A stretch of DNA of 64,000 nt from Zea mays (Eukaryota; Streptophyta; Magnoliopsida; Poales; Poaceae). Shown here one piece after another: positions 54,252 to 64,000 of this stretch. The DNA is taken from the NCBI RefSeq assembly GCF_902167145.1, contig NC_050096.1, forward strand, positions 181,075,825 through 181,139,824, in the 5' to 3' direction. The notes beneath the pieces are model-generated. The model was not told where the DNA came from. It searched no databases and saw nothing but the letters and a program-made list of their open reading frames with translations. The first letter of the stretch is position 1, and each line of letters opens with the position of its first letter. The position numbers and the translations under genes are program-made.

Positions 54252-56382
54252 ATGGTGGTCAACGACAAGGAAAAGGAGTCCTTCCTCAACGAGCCTAGAG
54301 ACGACAAGCCCACTGACTCTGGCTCGAGTCACAAGAAGAAGGATGGGAAGAAGAAGAGGCGCATCAAGAAGATCGTCTACTACGACAGCGATGAATCTTC
54401 TTCTTTACCAAGAGACGACGATGACGACGAGAAAAATAAACCGGTTAATTCAAATTATTCATTTGATTATTCTCGCATTCCTTTTAACTCCAATGCTCAT
54501 TTGCTTTCAATTCCTCTTGGTAAACCTCCACACTTTGATGGAGAGGACTACTCCTTTTGGAGTCACAAAATGCGTAGTCATCTATTCTCTCTCTATCCTA
54601 GTATTTGGGAGATAGTTGAAAATGGAATGCAATTTGATAGTACAGATAACCCTGTGTTTATCAACGAGCAAAATTCATAAAAATGCACAAGCTACCACTG
54701 TTTTGCTAGCATCTTTGTGCAGGGATGAGTACAACAAGGTGAGCGACTTGGACAACGCCAAGCAAATCTGGGACACCCTCAAAATATCACATGAGGGAAA
54801 CGACACCACCATGATCACCAAAATGGAGTTGGTGGAAGGCGAGCTAGGAAGGTTCGCTATGATCAGGGGAGAGGAACCAACACAGACGTACAACAGGCTC
54901 AAGACCCTGGTCAACAAGATTAGGAGCTATGGGAGCACGAGATGGACGGACCACGACGTTGTCCGACTTATGCTCAGGTCTTTTACTGTTATTGACCCTC
55001 ATCTTGTGAACCTCATCCGTGAAAATCCCAGGTACACAAAGATGACGCCCGAGGAGATACTCAGAAAATTTGTAAGCGGGCGCATGATGGTCAAGGAGGC
55101 AAGGTATGTTGATGATGCATTAAACACCCCCATGCCCATCTATGAGCCGCAGCCCGTTGCGCTCAAGGAAACAAGCAGCAGGGAGACGCTACCAAGCAAG
55201 GTGGCACAAGTAGAGGCCGCTGGCCTCAACGAAGATGAGATGACTCTTATCATCAAGCGCTTCAAGACCGCATTAAAAGGACGTAAGAAATACCCCAACA
55301 AGAACAAGACAAGGGGAAAGCGCTCCTGTTTCAAATGCGGTAAGACATGTCATTTTATTGCTCAATGTCCCGATAATGAAAATGACCAAGGGGAAGAAAG
55401 ACATGGGAAGAAGGAGAAGAAGAAAAGCTATAGGAAGGCTAAAGGCGAGGCGCATCTTGGCAAAGAATGGGACTCGGACTGCTCTTCATCCGACTCCGAT
55501 GATGAAGGACTGGCAGCCTCGGCCTTCAACAAATCTTCGCTCTTCCCCAACGAACGCCACACCTGCCTCATGGCCAAGGAAAAGAAGGTGAGTGTACGAG
55601 ATTCCCCCAAGTACTCTACTTCTAGTGATAAGGATTCTAGTGATGATGAAGTAGACTACACTAGCTTATTCAAAGGATTAGATAGAGCTAAAGTAGAAAA
55701 GATTAATGAGTTGATTGATGCTTTAAATGAAAAAGATAGACTGCTAGAGAGGCAAGAGGACATTTTGTATGAGGAACATGTCAAATTTGTTAGTATTCAA
55801 AAGTCTCTTGCCTTAGAGATTAAAAGGAATGAATTATTATCTTCTGAGTTATCTACTTGCAATGAATCTATCTTCAGCTTAAAGACCTTGAATAATGATT
55901 TAAATGCTAAGCTAGAGGTAGCAAATAAATCAAGTTCATGTGTAGAACATGTTGTAATTTGCAATAGATGCAAGGATTTTGATATCAATGCTTGTGATGA
56001 ACATCTTGTGTCCATTGCTAAATTAAATGATGAGGTGGCAAGTCTTAATGCTCAACTTAAGACTTGCAAGGTTGATTTTGATAAGCTAAAATTTGCTAGG
56101 GATGCCTACACAATTGGTAGACACCCCTCTATTAAGGATGGACTTGGCTTTCGAAAGGAAGCCAAGAACTTAACAAGCCAAAGGGATCCCATTCCCAACA
56201 AGGAGAAAGGGAAGGCCCCTATGGCTAGTAGCATTCAAAAAAATCATGCTTTCATGTATAATAGGAAAATTGCTAGTCATAATAGGAGATATGATTATGA
56301 TGCTTGTGATTCATATGCTATGTTTGCTTCATGTTCTAATTTTAATGGTAGGCCTAGGAGAAATTTTGTCTCATGCTCCTAA
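54252..56382 (+). pseudogene. Frameshifted Sirevirus-type gag
   Basis: The first frame (54,252-54,680) has a charged start and the gag entry motif PPHFDGEDYSFWSHKM. It then stops, and the next frame (continuing about 54,675-56,382) carries on with QATTVLLASL, the gag core (DYNR-type GEEPTQTYNRLKTLV) and a zinc knuckle (CFKCGKTCHFIAQC, near 55,328) in which the usual Gly before His is Cys. A coiled-coil Sirevirus-type C-terminal part follows. The single frameshift near 54,672 inactivates it. Confidence 0.75.
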
Positions 56383-56587
56383 GAAAATGTGTAATAAACC
56401 TACCACTGTCTTTCATGCTTGCAACACTACGTTTGTACTTTCATGTAAAAATGAAAAAGTGGTTGCTAGAAAATTGGGATCCAAATGCAAAGGAGACAAG
56501 ACTTGCATTTGGGTCCCAAAGGCTATTGTGACTAAACTTGTAGGACCCAACAAGAGTTGGGTACCTAAAACCCAAGTATAAATTGCC

Positions 56588-57987
56588 TTGCAGGTTTATG
56601 CATCCGGGGGTTCAAGCTGGATTATCGACAGCGGATGCACAAACCACATGATGGGGGAGAAGAAGATGTTCACCTCCTACGTCAAGAACAAAGATTCCCA
56701 AGATACGATTATTTTTGGAGATGGGAACCAAGGCAAGGTTAAAGGTTTGGGAAAAATAGCCATCACAAGCGAGCACTCTATTTCCAATGTATTTTTAGTA
56801 GAGTCGCTAGGCTATAATCTCCTGTCTGTAAGTCAATTGTGCCACATGGGCTACAATTGTTTGTTTACAAATGTTGATGTATCTGTCTTTAGAAGGAGTG
56901 ATGGTTCATTAGCGTTTAAGGGTGTACTAGATGGCAAACTCTACTTAGTTGATTTTTCGAAAGAGGAGGCCGATCTAGATGCATGCTTAATCGCTAAGAC
57001 TAGTACGGGCTGGCTGTGGCATCGCCGTCTAGCACATGTTGGGATGAAGAACCTTCACAAACTTCTAAAGGGAGAGCATGTGTTAGGACTAACCAATGTA
57101 TGCTTCGAAAAAGATAGACCTTGTGCAGCTTGTCAAGCAGGGAAACAGGTGAGAAGCACTCATCACAACAAGAATGTGATGACTACATCAAGACCACTAG
57201 AGCTACTACATATGGACCTTTTCGGACCCGTTGCCTACCTTAGCATCGGGGAAGTAAGTATGGTCTTGTTATTGTTGATGATTTTTCCCGCTTCACTTGG
57301 GTGTTCTTTTTGCAGGATAAATCAGAAACCCAAGGGACCCTAAAGCGCTTTCTAAAGGGGGCTCAAAATGAGTTTGAGCTCAAGGTGAAAAGGATAAGAA
57401 GCGACAACGGGTCCGAGTTCAAGAATCTGCAAGTGGAGGAGTATCTTGAGGAGGAAGGCATCAAACACGAGTTCTCTGCTCCCTACACACCACAGCAAAA
57501 TGGTGTGGTAGAGAGGAAGAACAAGACGCTTATCGACATGGCGAGGACGATGCTTGGAGAGTTCAAGACGCCTGAGCGGTTTTGGTCGGAAGCTGTGAAC
57601 ACAGCTTGCCACACCATAAACCGGCTCTACCTTCATCGCCTCCTCAAGAAGACCTCATATGAACTTCTTACCGGTAACAAACCCAACGTCTCATACTTTC
57701 GTGTATTTGGGAGCAATTGTTACATTCTAGTGAAGAAAGGTAGAAATTCTAAATTTGCTCCCAAGGCTGTAGAAGGGTTTTTACTAGGGTATGACTCAAA
57801 TACAAGGGCGTATAGAGTCTTCAACAAATCATCGGGTTTAGTTGAAGTCTCTAGCGATGTTGTATTTGATGAGACTAATGGCTCTCTAAGAGAGCAAGTT
57901 GATCTTGATGATATAGATGAAGATGATGTTCCGACGGCCGCAATACGCACCATGGCGATTGGAGATGTGCGACCACAGGAACAATAA
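56588..57987 (+). pseudogene. Protease and integrase region of Copia pol, frameshifted
   Basis: The protease active site is DSGCTNHM (near 56,628). The GAG-pre-integrase motif (WLWHRRLAHVGMKNL) and a zinc-binding CAACQAGK follow. The integrase core has HMDLFGP, SDNGSEF and NGVVERKNKT, the DDE triad. The frame changes near 57,240-57,310, inside the integrase core, so no full enzyme can be made. The C-terminal part (VFGSNCYILVKKGR) is normal. Confidence 0.8.
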
Positions 57988-58014
57988 GAGCAAGATCAAC
58001 CTTCTTCCTCAACG

Positions 58015-58996
58015 ATGGTGCACCCCCCAACTCAAGATGATGAACAGGTTCATCAAGAAGAGGTGTGTGATCAAGGGGGAGCACAAGAAGAACCAGCTAT
58101 GGAGGAAGAAGCACCACGGGCCCCTCCAACTCAAGTCCGAGCGACGATCCAACGGAATCACCCCGTTTACCAGATTCTGGGTGACATAAGCAAGGGAGTA
58201 ACTACTCACTCAAGATTAGCTAACTTTTGTGAGCATTACTCATTTGTCTCTTCTATTGAGCCTTTCAGGGTAGGAGAGGCCTTGCAAGATCCGGACTGGG
58301 TGTTGGCTATGCAGGAAGAGCTCAACAACTTCAAGCGAAATGAAGTTTGGAGCCTGGTGCCACGTCTAAAGCAAAACGTTGTGGGAACCAAGTGGGTGTT
58401 CCGCAACAAGCAAGACGAGCACGGGGTGGTGACAAGAAACAAGGCTCGACTTGTGGCAAAAGGTTATGCCCAAGTCGCAGGTTTGGATTTTGAGCATGGT
58501 ATGAATGCCTTAGAGATTTCTTATATGGTAATGCTTTCAAGGTTGGGAAAGCCGATCCCACTCTTTTCACTAAGACTTGTGATAGTGACCTTTTTGTGTG
58601 CCAAATTTATGTCGATGACATAATATTTGGTTCTACTAATCAAAAGTCTTGTGAGGAGTTTAGTAGGGTGATGACACAGAAATTTGAGATGTCGATGATG
58701 GGCGAGTTGACGTACTTCCTTGGGTTCCAAGTGAAGCAACTCAAGGATGGCACTTTCCTCTCCCAAACAAAGTACACACAAGATCTTCTCAAGCGGTTTG
58801 GGATGAAGGACGCCAAGCCCGCGAAGACACCAATGGGAACCGACAGACATGTCGACCTCAACAAAGGAGGTAAGTCCATTGATCAAAAGGCATACCGGTC
58901 TATGATAGGGTCTTTACTTTATTTATGTGCTAGTAGACCGAATATTATGCTTAGCGTATGCATGTGTGCTAGATTTCAATCCGACCCAAGGGAATG
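58015..58996 (+). pseudogene. Copia reverse transcriptase with internal deletion and truncation
   Basis: The RT start is clear (VWSLVPR, VVGTKWVFRNK, KARLVAKGYAQVAGLDF). Directly after FEHG the sequence jumps, in another frame, to the region before the active site, so about 100 residues are missing. The active-site box YVDDIIFGSTN is present (near 58,611), then TYFLGFQVKQ and SLLYLCASRP. It ends at SDPREC, where the Grande-like LTR enters. Confidence 0.8.
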
Positions 58997-59596
58997 TGTT
59001 GGGACCATGCTTCGTCGCCGAAGGTCCTGCAGGAAGAAATAGCTTTGGCTGAAGCTGTCTGTACGTAATGCCGAAGAGTGCCGTTTATGAAGCTTCGGAA
59101 TTACAAACCGACTTAAAGATAGAATGACCTTTTAGCCCATAAGAGTTTGAGTCGTTGTTGTAAACTTTTATGAGGGGTATGATTGTAATTGCTCACAGGC
59201 TGTGTCCTATGCCTATAAATAGTGAACAATATTCCTTTACTGTTCACGCATTCCTGTAATTGCAATCACATCACTCGGAAATTATTCTTTGCCAAGGCAG
59301 AGGTATAAACGTACCTAAACATTATATTTGAATATCTTAAGTTTACATAATATGTAAATGATGTTGTTTACTTCTAATTTACTCGTCTTTAATGCTTTAT
59401 GTCTCGTGTCATTTTACATTATCTTTGAAAGTCCAATTACGAAGATATAACCTTCGTAATTGTGTCATTATAACCTTCATCCGAAGTTCATTAAATCCTT
59501 GGGGAAATAATGTTTCAGCGGACGAAGAACATTAATATTTAACATTTTATGTTGCCTTGTTCTTAATTCATAGCATTTGAGAACAAGTCCCCAACA
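58997..59596 (+). repeat. 5' LTR of the second Grande-like element
   Basis: 600 bp from TGTTGGGACC to CCCCAACA. A TATA box (tataaata) is at 59,214-59,221. Confidence 0.85.
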
Positions 59597-59597
59597 T

Positions 59598-59613
59598 TGG
59601 CGCCCACCTCCGG
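59598..59613 (+). promoter_or_regulatory. Primer-binding site of the Grande-like element
   Basis: TGGCGCCCACCTCCGG starts one base after the LTR. The TGGCGCC start is used for tRNA priming in many Tat-lineage elements; the exact tRNA is not assigned. Confidence 0.6.
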
Positions 59614-59640
59614 TGAACTCACTTCCACTTTTTTGAGCTG

Positions 59641-62600
59641 ATGGCTTTGTTCAACATTCAAGCTAGAGCTGCTTCGGCTCCGAAGCTTGTACTCCCGATA
59701 ACAGGCGGTTCATGCTCAGAGCCAGCCAACAAGAAGCAGAAGAAGGAGGCACAGAGAAGGGTACAGCACGTCGGGGTGCAAGGACCCTTCATCAAGTCAA
59801 GATGGTCTCACATTCCTATTACCTTCTCCCAAGAGGATCTTCAACTCAAGGATTACCCACACAACGATGCTATGGTTATCTCTTGTGTTATCAAAGGATT
59901 TCTGGTCCACAATGTTTTGGTTGATACAGGCAGTGCAACTGATATCATATTTGCTAAGGCCTTCAGACAGATGCAAGAGCCCGAAGATAAAATTCTTGAT
60001 GCCACACATCCCCTTTGCGGCTTCGGAGGAAGACAGATTGTAGCACTCGGCAAAATTTCAATGCCAGTGACCTTCGGATTTATCAACAACACAAGGACTG
60101 AACAAGTTGTGTTTGATATTGTTGACATGGAATACCCTTACAATGCAATCATTTGTCGTGGTACTCTCAATGCCTTCGAAGCAATTCTTCATCCAGCTTA
60201 TCTTTGCATGAAGATACCTTCGGACCAAGGGCCCATTGCTATTCATGGAAGTCAGGAAGCTGCCAGAAGGGCCGAAGGAAATTGGACAGACTCAAAAGCA
60301 ATCCATAATATAGATGGAACTGAAGCTTGTGAGCAATACAAGTTCAGAAGGGAAAAGGCTGCTTCGGCTGATCAACCGAAGCCCATGCTCTTATGTGAGG
60401 ATATAGCAGAGCAGAAGGTGCTATTGGGATCTCAATTGTCCGAAGAGCAGGAGAAAACCTTGATAAGGTTTTTGTTCAATAATAAAGATGTTTTTGCTTG
60501 GTCAGCTAATGATCTTTGTGGAGTTAACAGGGATGTTATTGAGCACTCGCTCAATGTTGATCCATCTTTCAGACCCAGAAAGCAGAGGCTTCGGAAGATG
60601 TCTGATGACAAGGCTGAAGGTGCTCGGAATGAAGTGAAAAGACTCCTTAGTGCCGGAGTTATTAGAGAGGTAAAATACCCAGAATGGTTGGCTAACACTG
60701 TTATGGTGAAGAAGGCCAATGGTAAATGGAGAATGTGTATCGATTTTACTGATCTCAATAAGGCCTGTCCGAAGGACGAGTTTCCATTGCCAAGGATAGA
60801 TTCCTTAGTCGATGCAGCAGCTTCATCAGAGCTTATGAGTTTGCTGGATTGCTATTCAGGCTATCATCAAATCTGGATGAAGAAGGAGGATGAACCGAAA
60901 ACCAGCTTCATAACCCCTAGTGAGACATATTGTTACCTTCGGATGCCTGAGGGGCTTAAAAATGCTGGAGGAAGCTTTAGCAGAATGACAGCGAAGGTTC
61001 TCCATTCTCAGATAGGCAGGAATGTGCTAACTTATGTTGATGATATCATTGTAAAAAGCACGAAGCAAGATAACCACATTGCTGATTTACAGGAGACCTT
61101 CGCTAATTTTAGACAGGCTGGTTTAAAGCTGAATCCAGAAAAATGTGTCTTCGGAGTAAAGAAGGGGAAATTTCTTGGTTGCCTAGTTTCAACAAAGGGA
61201 ATTGAGGCTAATCCAAGCAAAATCGAAGCTATACTTCGAATGGAACCACCAAGTACAAAAAAGGGGGCTCAAAGATTGACAGGAAGGCTGGCATCTCTCA
61301 ACAGATTCATATCCAGATCAGCAGAGAGAAACTTACCATTCTTCGAAGTGCTGAAGTCAGCCGAAGTCTTTCAATGGGGACCAATCCAGCAGAAAGCCTT
61401 CGAAGAGCTGAAGCAATATTTGATAGATCTAACAACATTAACTCCACCAACGCCAGGGGCTCCTTTGTTATTATATGTGGCAGCTTCGCACTCAGCGGTA
61501 AGTGCAGCACTTGTCCAGGAGAAGCTTGAAGGCCAAGTTAAGAGGCAGGCCCTAATATATTTCGTATCCGAGGTTCTTAGTTTATCAAAGAAAAATTATA
61601 CAGAATTGGAGAAGGTACTGTATGCTGTTTTGATGGCCTCCAGGAAGCTTCGGCATTATTTTCAAGCTTACAACATAATTGTTCCTTCTTCACAACCTTT
61701 GAAGGATATTATGAGAAACCGAGAAGCTACTGGAAGGATTGGAAAATGGGCTGCAGAGCTCAATGAATTTTGTACTGATTATGTCCATAGATCTTCGATT
61801 CAGTCCCAAGCGTTGGCAGACTTCATTGCTGACTGGACGCCAGGGGCTCAGGAGGAAGAAACAAATAAAGATGCCGAAGCATGGACAATATTTTGTGATG
61901 GGTCTTGGGGAACCTTCGGAGCAGGAGCAGCTGCTGTGTTGGTTTCACCTTCCAAAGTTAAAACTTGTTATGCGGCAAGACTTGATTTTAGTTGCACAAA
62001 TAATATCGCTGAGTATGAAGCTCTACTCTTGGGTCTTCGGAAGTTAAAGGCAATGGGAATCAGAAGGGCCATTCTTAAAATTGACTCCCAAGTTATTTCT
62101 GGTCATATTGACAAGAGCTATAAAGCAAGAGACCCAAAGCTTGAAAAATATTAAGATACAGTCCGAAGGATTGAGGCTTCTTTCGAAGGATTCTCTGTCA
62201 AAAATATTCCTCGTGGAGAGAATGAATGCGCTGATCTATTGGCCAAGTCAGCAGCACAGGGGCTGCCTTTACCTTCGGAAGTATTTTTTAAAACAATAAA
62301 AGCACCTTCGGTCGAGCTTCTTGAAAGAGCGGTTCTTAACATATCCCCTGTCTATAGTGAAGATTGGAGAACTGAAATCATCTCTTTCCTTCAGGGCAAT
62401 TTTCTTTTAGATGACGAAGCTTATAACAGGAGGATAGAAGCAAGAGCTCGACCGTATGTCATAATAGAAGGGGAACTATACAAGCGAGGGGTCTGTTCCC
62501 CGTTGCTCAAATGTTTATCCAGATCTGAAGGCATAGAATTGATGAAGGAAATACACGCAGGCCTGTGTTGATCTCACATTGGATCTAGGTTTTTGCTTGG

Positions 62601-63594
62601 GAAAGTATTTCGTCAAGGATTTTATTGGCCAAAAGCAGCTTCGGATGCAGCGGATTTAGTCCAAAAGTGCGAAGGTTGTCAGAAATGTGCAAGAGATCAA
62701 AAACAACCTTCGTCTTTAACTCAATTAATACAACCCACTTGGCCGTTGCAAAGGTGGGGCCTTGATTTGCTAGGCCCATTACTACCAGCACAGGGGAACT
62801 TAAGATATGTGGTAGTGGCAGTGGAATATTTTTCCAAATGGATTGAGGCAAAGCCCTTAGCCACAATAACTTCATTTAATATTCAAAAGTTTTTCTGGCA
62901 AAACATTGTTTGTTGCTTCGGAGTGCCGAAGGCCATTACTGTGGACAATGGGACACAGTTTGATTCTGAAGCCTTCAGAGAATTTTGTGATCAAATTGGG
63001 ACGAAGATCCATTTTGCATCAGTCCGACACCCAGAGTCAAATGGACTTGTCGAAAGAGCTAATGGGATCATAATGACAGGAATAATGAAGTCAATCTTCA
63101 ATCAGCCCAGGGGAAAGTGGCCAGACGAGTTAATCAAAGTGGTGTGGAGCCATAACACAACCATGTCAAGGTCAACAGGCTTTACACCCTTTAAACTATT
63201 GTTTGGTGACGAAGCAATAATCCCGGAGGAGGCCAAAGCAGGATCAATAAGAACAGTAGCTTCGGCAGAAGGCGAAGACGAAGCTGATTGTTCTATAGAA
63301 AAAGATGCTATAGAAGGGATCAGACTTCAAGCTGTGGAAAACATCAATAAATATCAAGCTGAAACAATAAAATGGCGTGACAGAAAGGTCAAGCTGAAGA
63401 ACATTGAACCAGGACACTTGGTACTTCGAAGAGTAGCCAACCCTGAGACAGTAGGCAAATTACAGCTGAAGTGGGAAGGCCCCTTTTTGGTAGTATCTTC
63501 GTCAAGACCCGGTTCCTACAGATTGAAGGATATGGACGGCAACGACATTCCTAGATCATGGAATGCGGATGAGCTTCGGCGATATTATGTTTAG
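59641..63594 (+). pseudogene. Grande-like pol: protease, RT, RNase H, integrase, with two in-frame stops
   Basis: All parts lie in one frame. The first 837 codons hold a protease (VDTGSATDI, D95), RT with the active site YVDD (465-468, inside LTYVDDIIVK) and an RNase H whose catalytic Asp is near residue 753 (FCDGSW). A TAA at 62,152 breaks RNase H, and a TGA at 62,569 breaks the linker to integrase. The integrase has its HHCC region (CEGCQKCA), WGLDLLGPL, VDNGTQFDS and HPESNGLVERANG, and ends normally at 63,594. Protease and RT could still be made; RNase H would be cut short and integrase lost. There is no gag domain. Confidence 0.85.
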
Positions 63595-63769
63595 CTTGAT
63601 GTAATTTTTTATATTCTTTTTTGTGGCACCCTTTTCCTTTCCAAAGGGGGAGAAAGGTTTTTAATGGGGCCACAACATGTAATTTTCCTTATTTCAATTC
63701 TATGAGAGTGATATCCCCCAAAAAAATGTAAATGTAAATGCAAAGGAAAAAAGAAAAGGAAACAGGGAG

Positions 63770-63960
63770 AAGCTCAAAAGTCGTTCCTAAGGGAATGCAG
63801 AGCTTACAGCGAAAAATAAACGCTGATTCCGCTGAAAGTAAAAGGCGAAGAAGCTCCTAAGGGAGGCTTACAGCGAAAAATAAGCGCTGATTCCGCTGAA
63901 AGTAAAAGGCGAAGAAGCTCCTAAGGGAGGCTTACAGCGAAAAGTCAACGCTGAAGGACT
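63770..63960 (+). repeat. Tandem repeat in the Grande 3' non-coding region, second copy
   Basis: A 64-bp period is clear (gaagaagctcctaagggagg at 63,847 and 63,911). It matches the repeat at 780-1070. Confidence 0.75.
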
Positions 63961-64000
63961 ATGATTATGGTTTTTTGAATATGTGTTTTGATATTCATTT

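Larger units (their letters stand above)
52911..58996 (+). mobile_element. Opie/Ji-like Copia element (Sirevirus type), 3' end missing
   Basis: 5' LTR (52,911-54,180), initiator-Met primer site (54,183) and a damaged gag-pol follow in order. The second Grande-like element cuts it at 58,996 within the end of RT. Left flank gtcct should be the target duplication. The rest lies beyond the window. Confidence 0.8.
58997..64000 (+). mobile_element. Second Grande-like element, 5' part with gag deleted
   Basis: It has a 5' LTR, a primer site and pol, then the family's tandem repeats up to the window edge. Only 44 bases separate LTR and ORF, and the ORF enters protease after about 50 residues, so the gag region is lost. 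The left flank gaatg (58,992-58,996) should be the target duplication. It is not the left half of the element at 1-5,635, because both include the same integrase end with many differences. Confidence 0.85.

Noticed and set aside
1..64000. tRNA, rRNA genes or CRISPR arrays
   Set aside because: No cloverleaf-type sequence with both promoter boxes and pairing arms was seen apart from the weak SINE candidate. Direct repeats present are retroelement or intronic repeats without regular spacers.

Overview
The window looks like grass nuclear DNA, most likely maize (Zea mays) or a close Zea relative. It has GC-rich intron-containing plant genes, many small MITEs, and long nested LTR retrotransposons of maize type (Grande-, Tekay-, Huck- and Opie/Ji-like). 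No bacterial, organellar, rRNA or CRISPR feature was seen. All splice models below were read by eye from GT/AG signals and kept reading frame; family names for the repeats come from memory of the families and are less certain than the structures.

Layout. 1-15,048 is a nest of retrotransposons. The 3' half of a Grande-like Ty3/Gypsy element (+) carries a spliced antisense gene and has jumped into the reverse transcriptase of a Tekay-like chromovirus (-). That chromovirus has an extra ORF upstream of gag, and it sits in the 3' internal region of a Huck-like element (+), which in turn interrupts a LINE remnant. 15,049-26,643 is a gene-free stretch of degraded elements: an Opie/Ji-type solo LTR, a piece of Tekay-like LTR, a complete minimal LTR element (TRIM), two nested non-autonomous hAT elements, Harbinger-type MITEs and a decayed Copia element.

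26,644-48,060 is a gene island with four host genes. They are an ATX1/CCH-type copper chaperone (-), a SINE-type KASH protein with ARM-like repeats (-; maize MLKS class), a GATA factor with two zinc fingers (+), and a ten-coding-exon cytosolic-type cysteine synthase (-). KASH and GATA genes are divergent; GATA and cysteine synthase genes converge with only 1.3 kb between stop codons. Their introns hold several MITEs, a hAT derivative and intragenic duplications. The products act in unrelated processes (copper delivery, nuclear-envelope/actin linkage, transcription, cysteine synthesis), so no shared pathway is claimed.

48,061-64,000 is a second repeat block: MITEs, two decayed Gypsy integrase remnants (-), an Opie/Ji-type Copia element (+) with a damaged gag-pol, and a second, different Grande-like copy (+) inserted in that Copia. 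This copy has lost gag and carries two in-frame stops in pol.

The most interesting points are: an N-terminus resembling the histone H3 tail on the extra chromoviral ORF, with a weaker resemblance on the antisense Grande gene; the three-exon antisense gene itself; two competing splice acceptors in the KASH gene, one of which would remove the membrane anchor; the two-finger GATA protein; and a relic copy of exon 2 inside the copper-chaperone gene.
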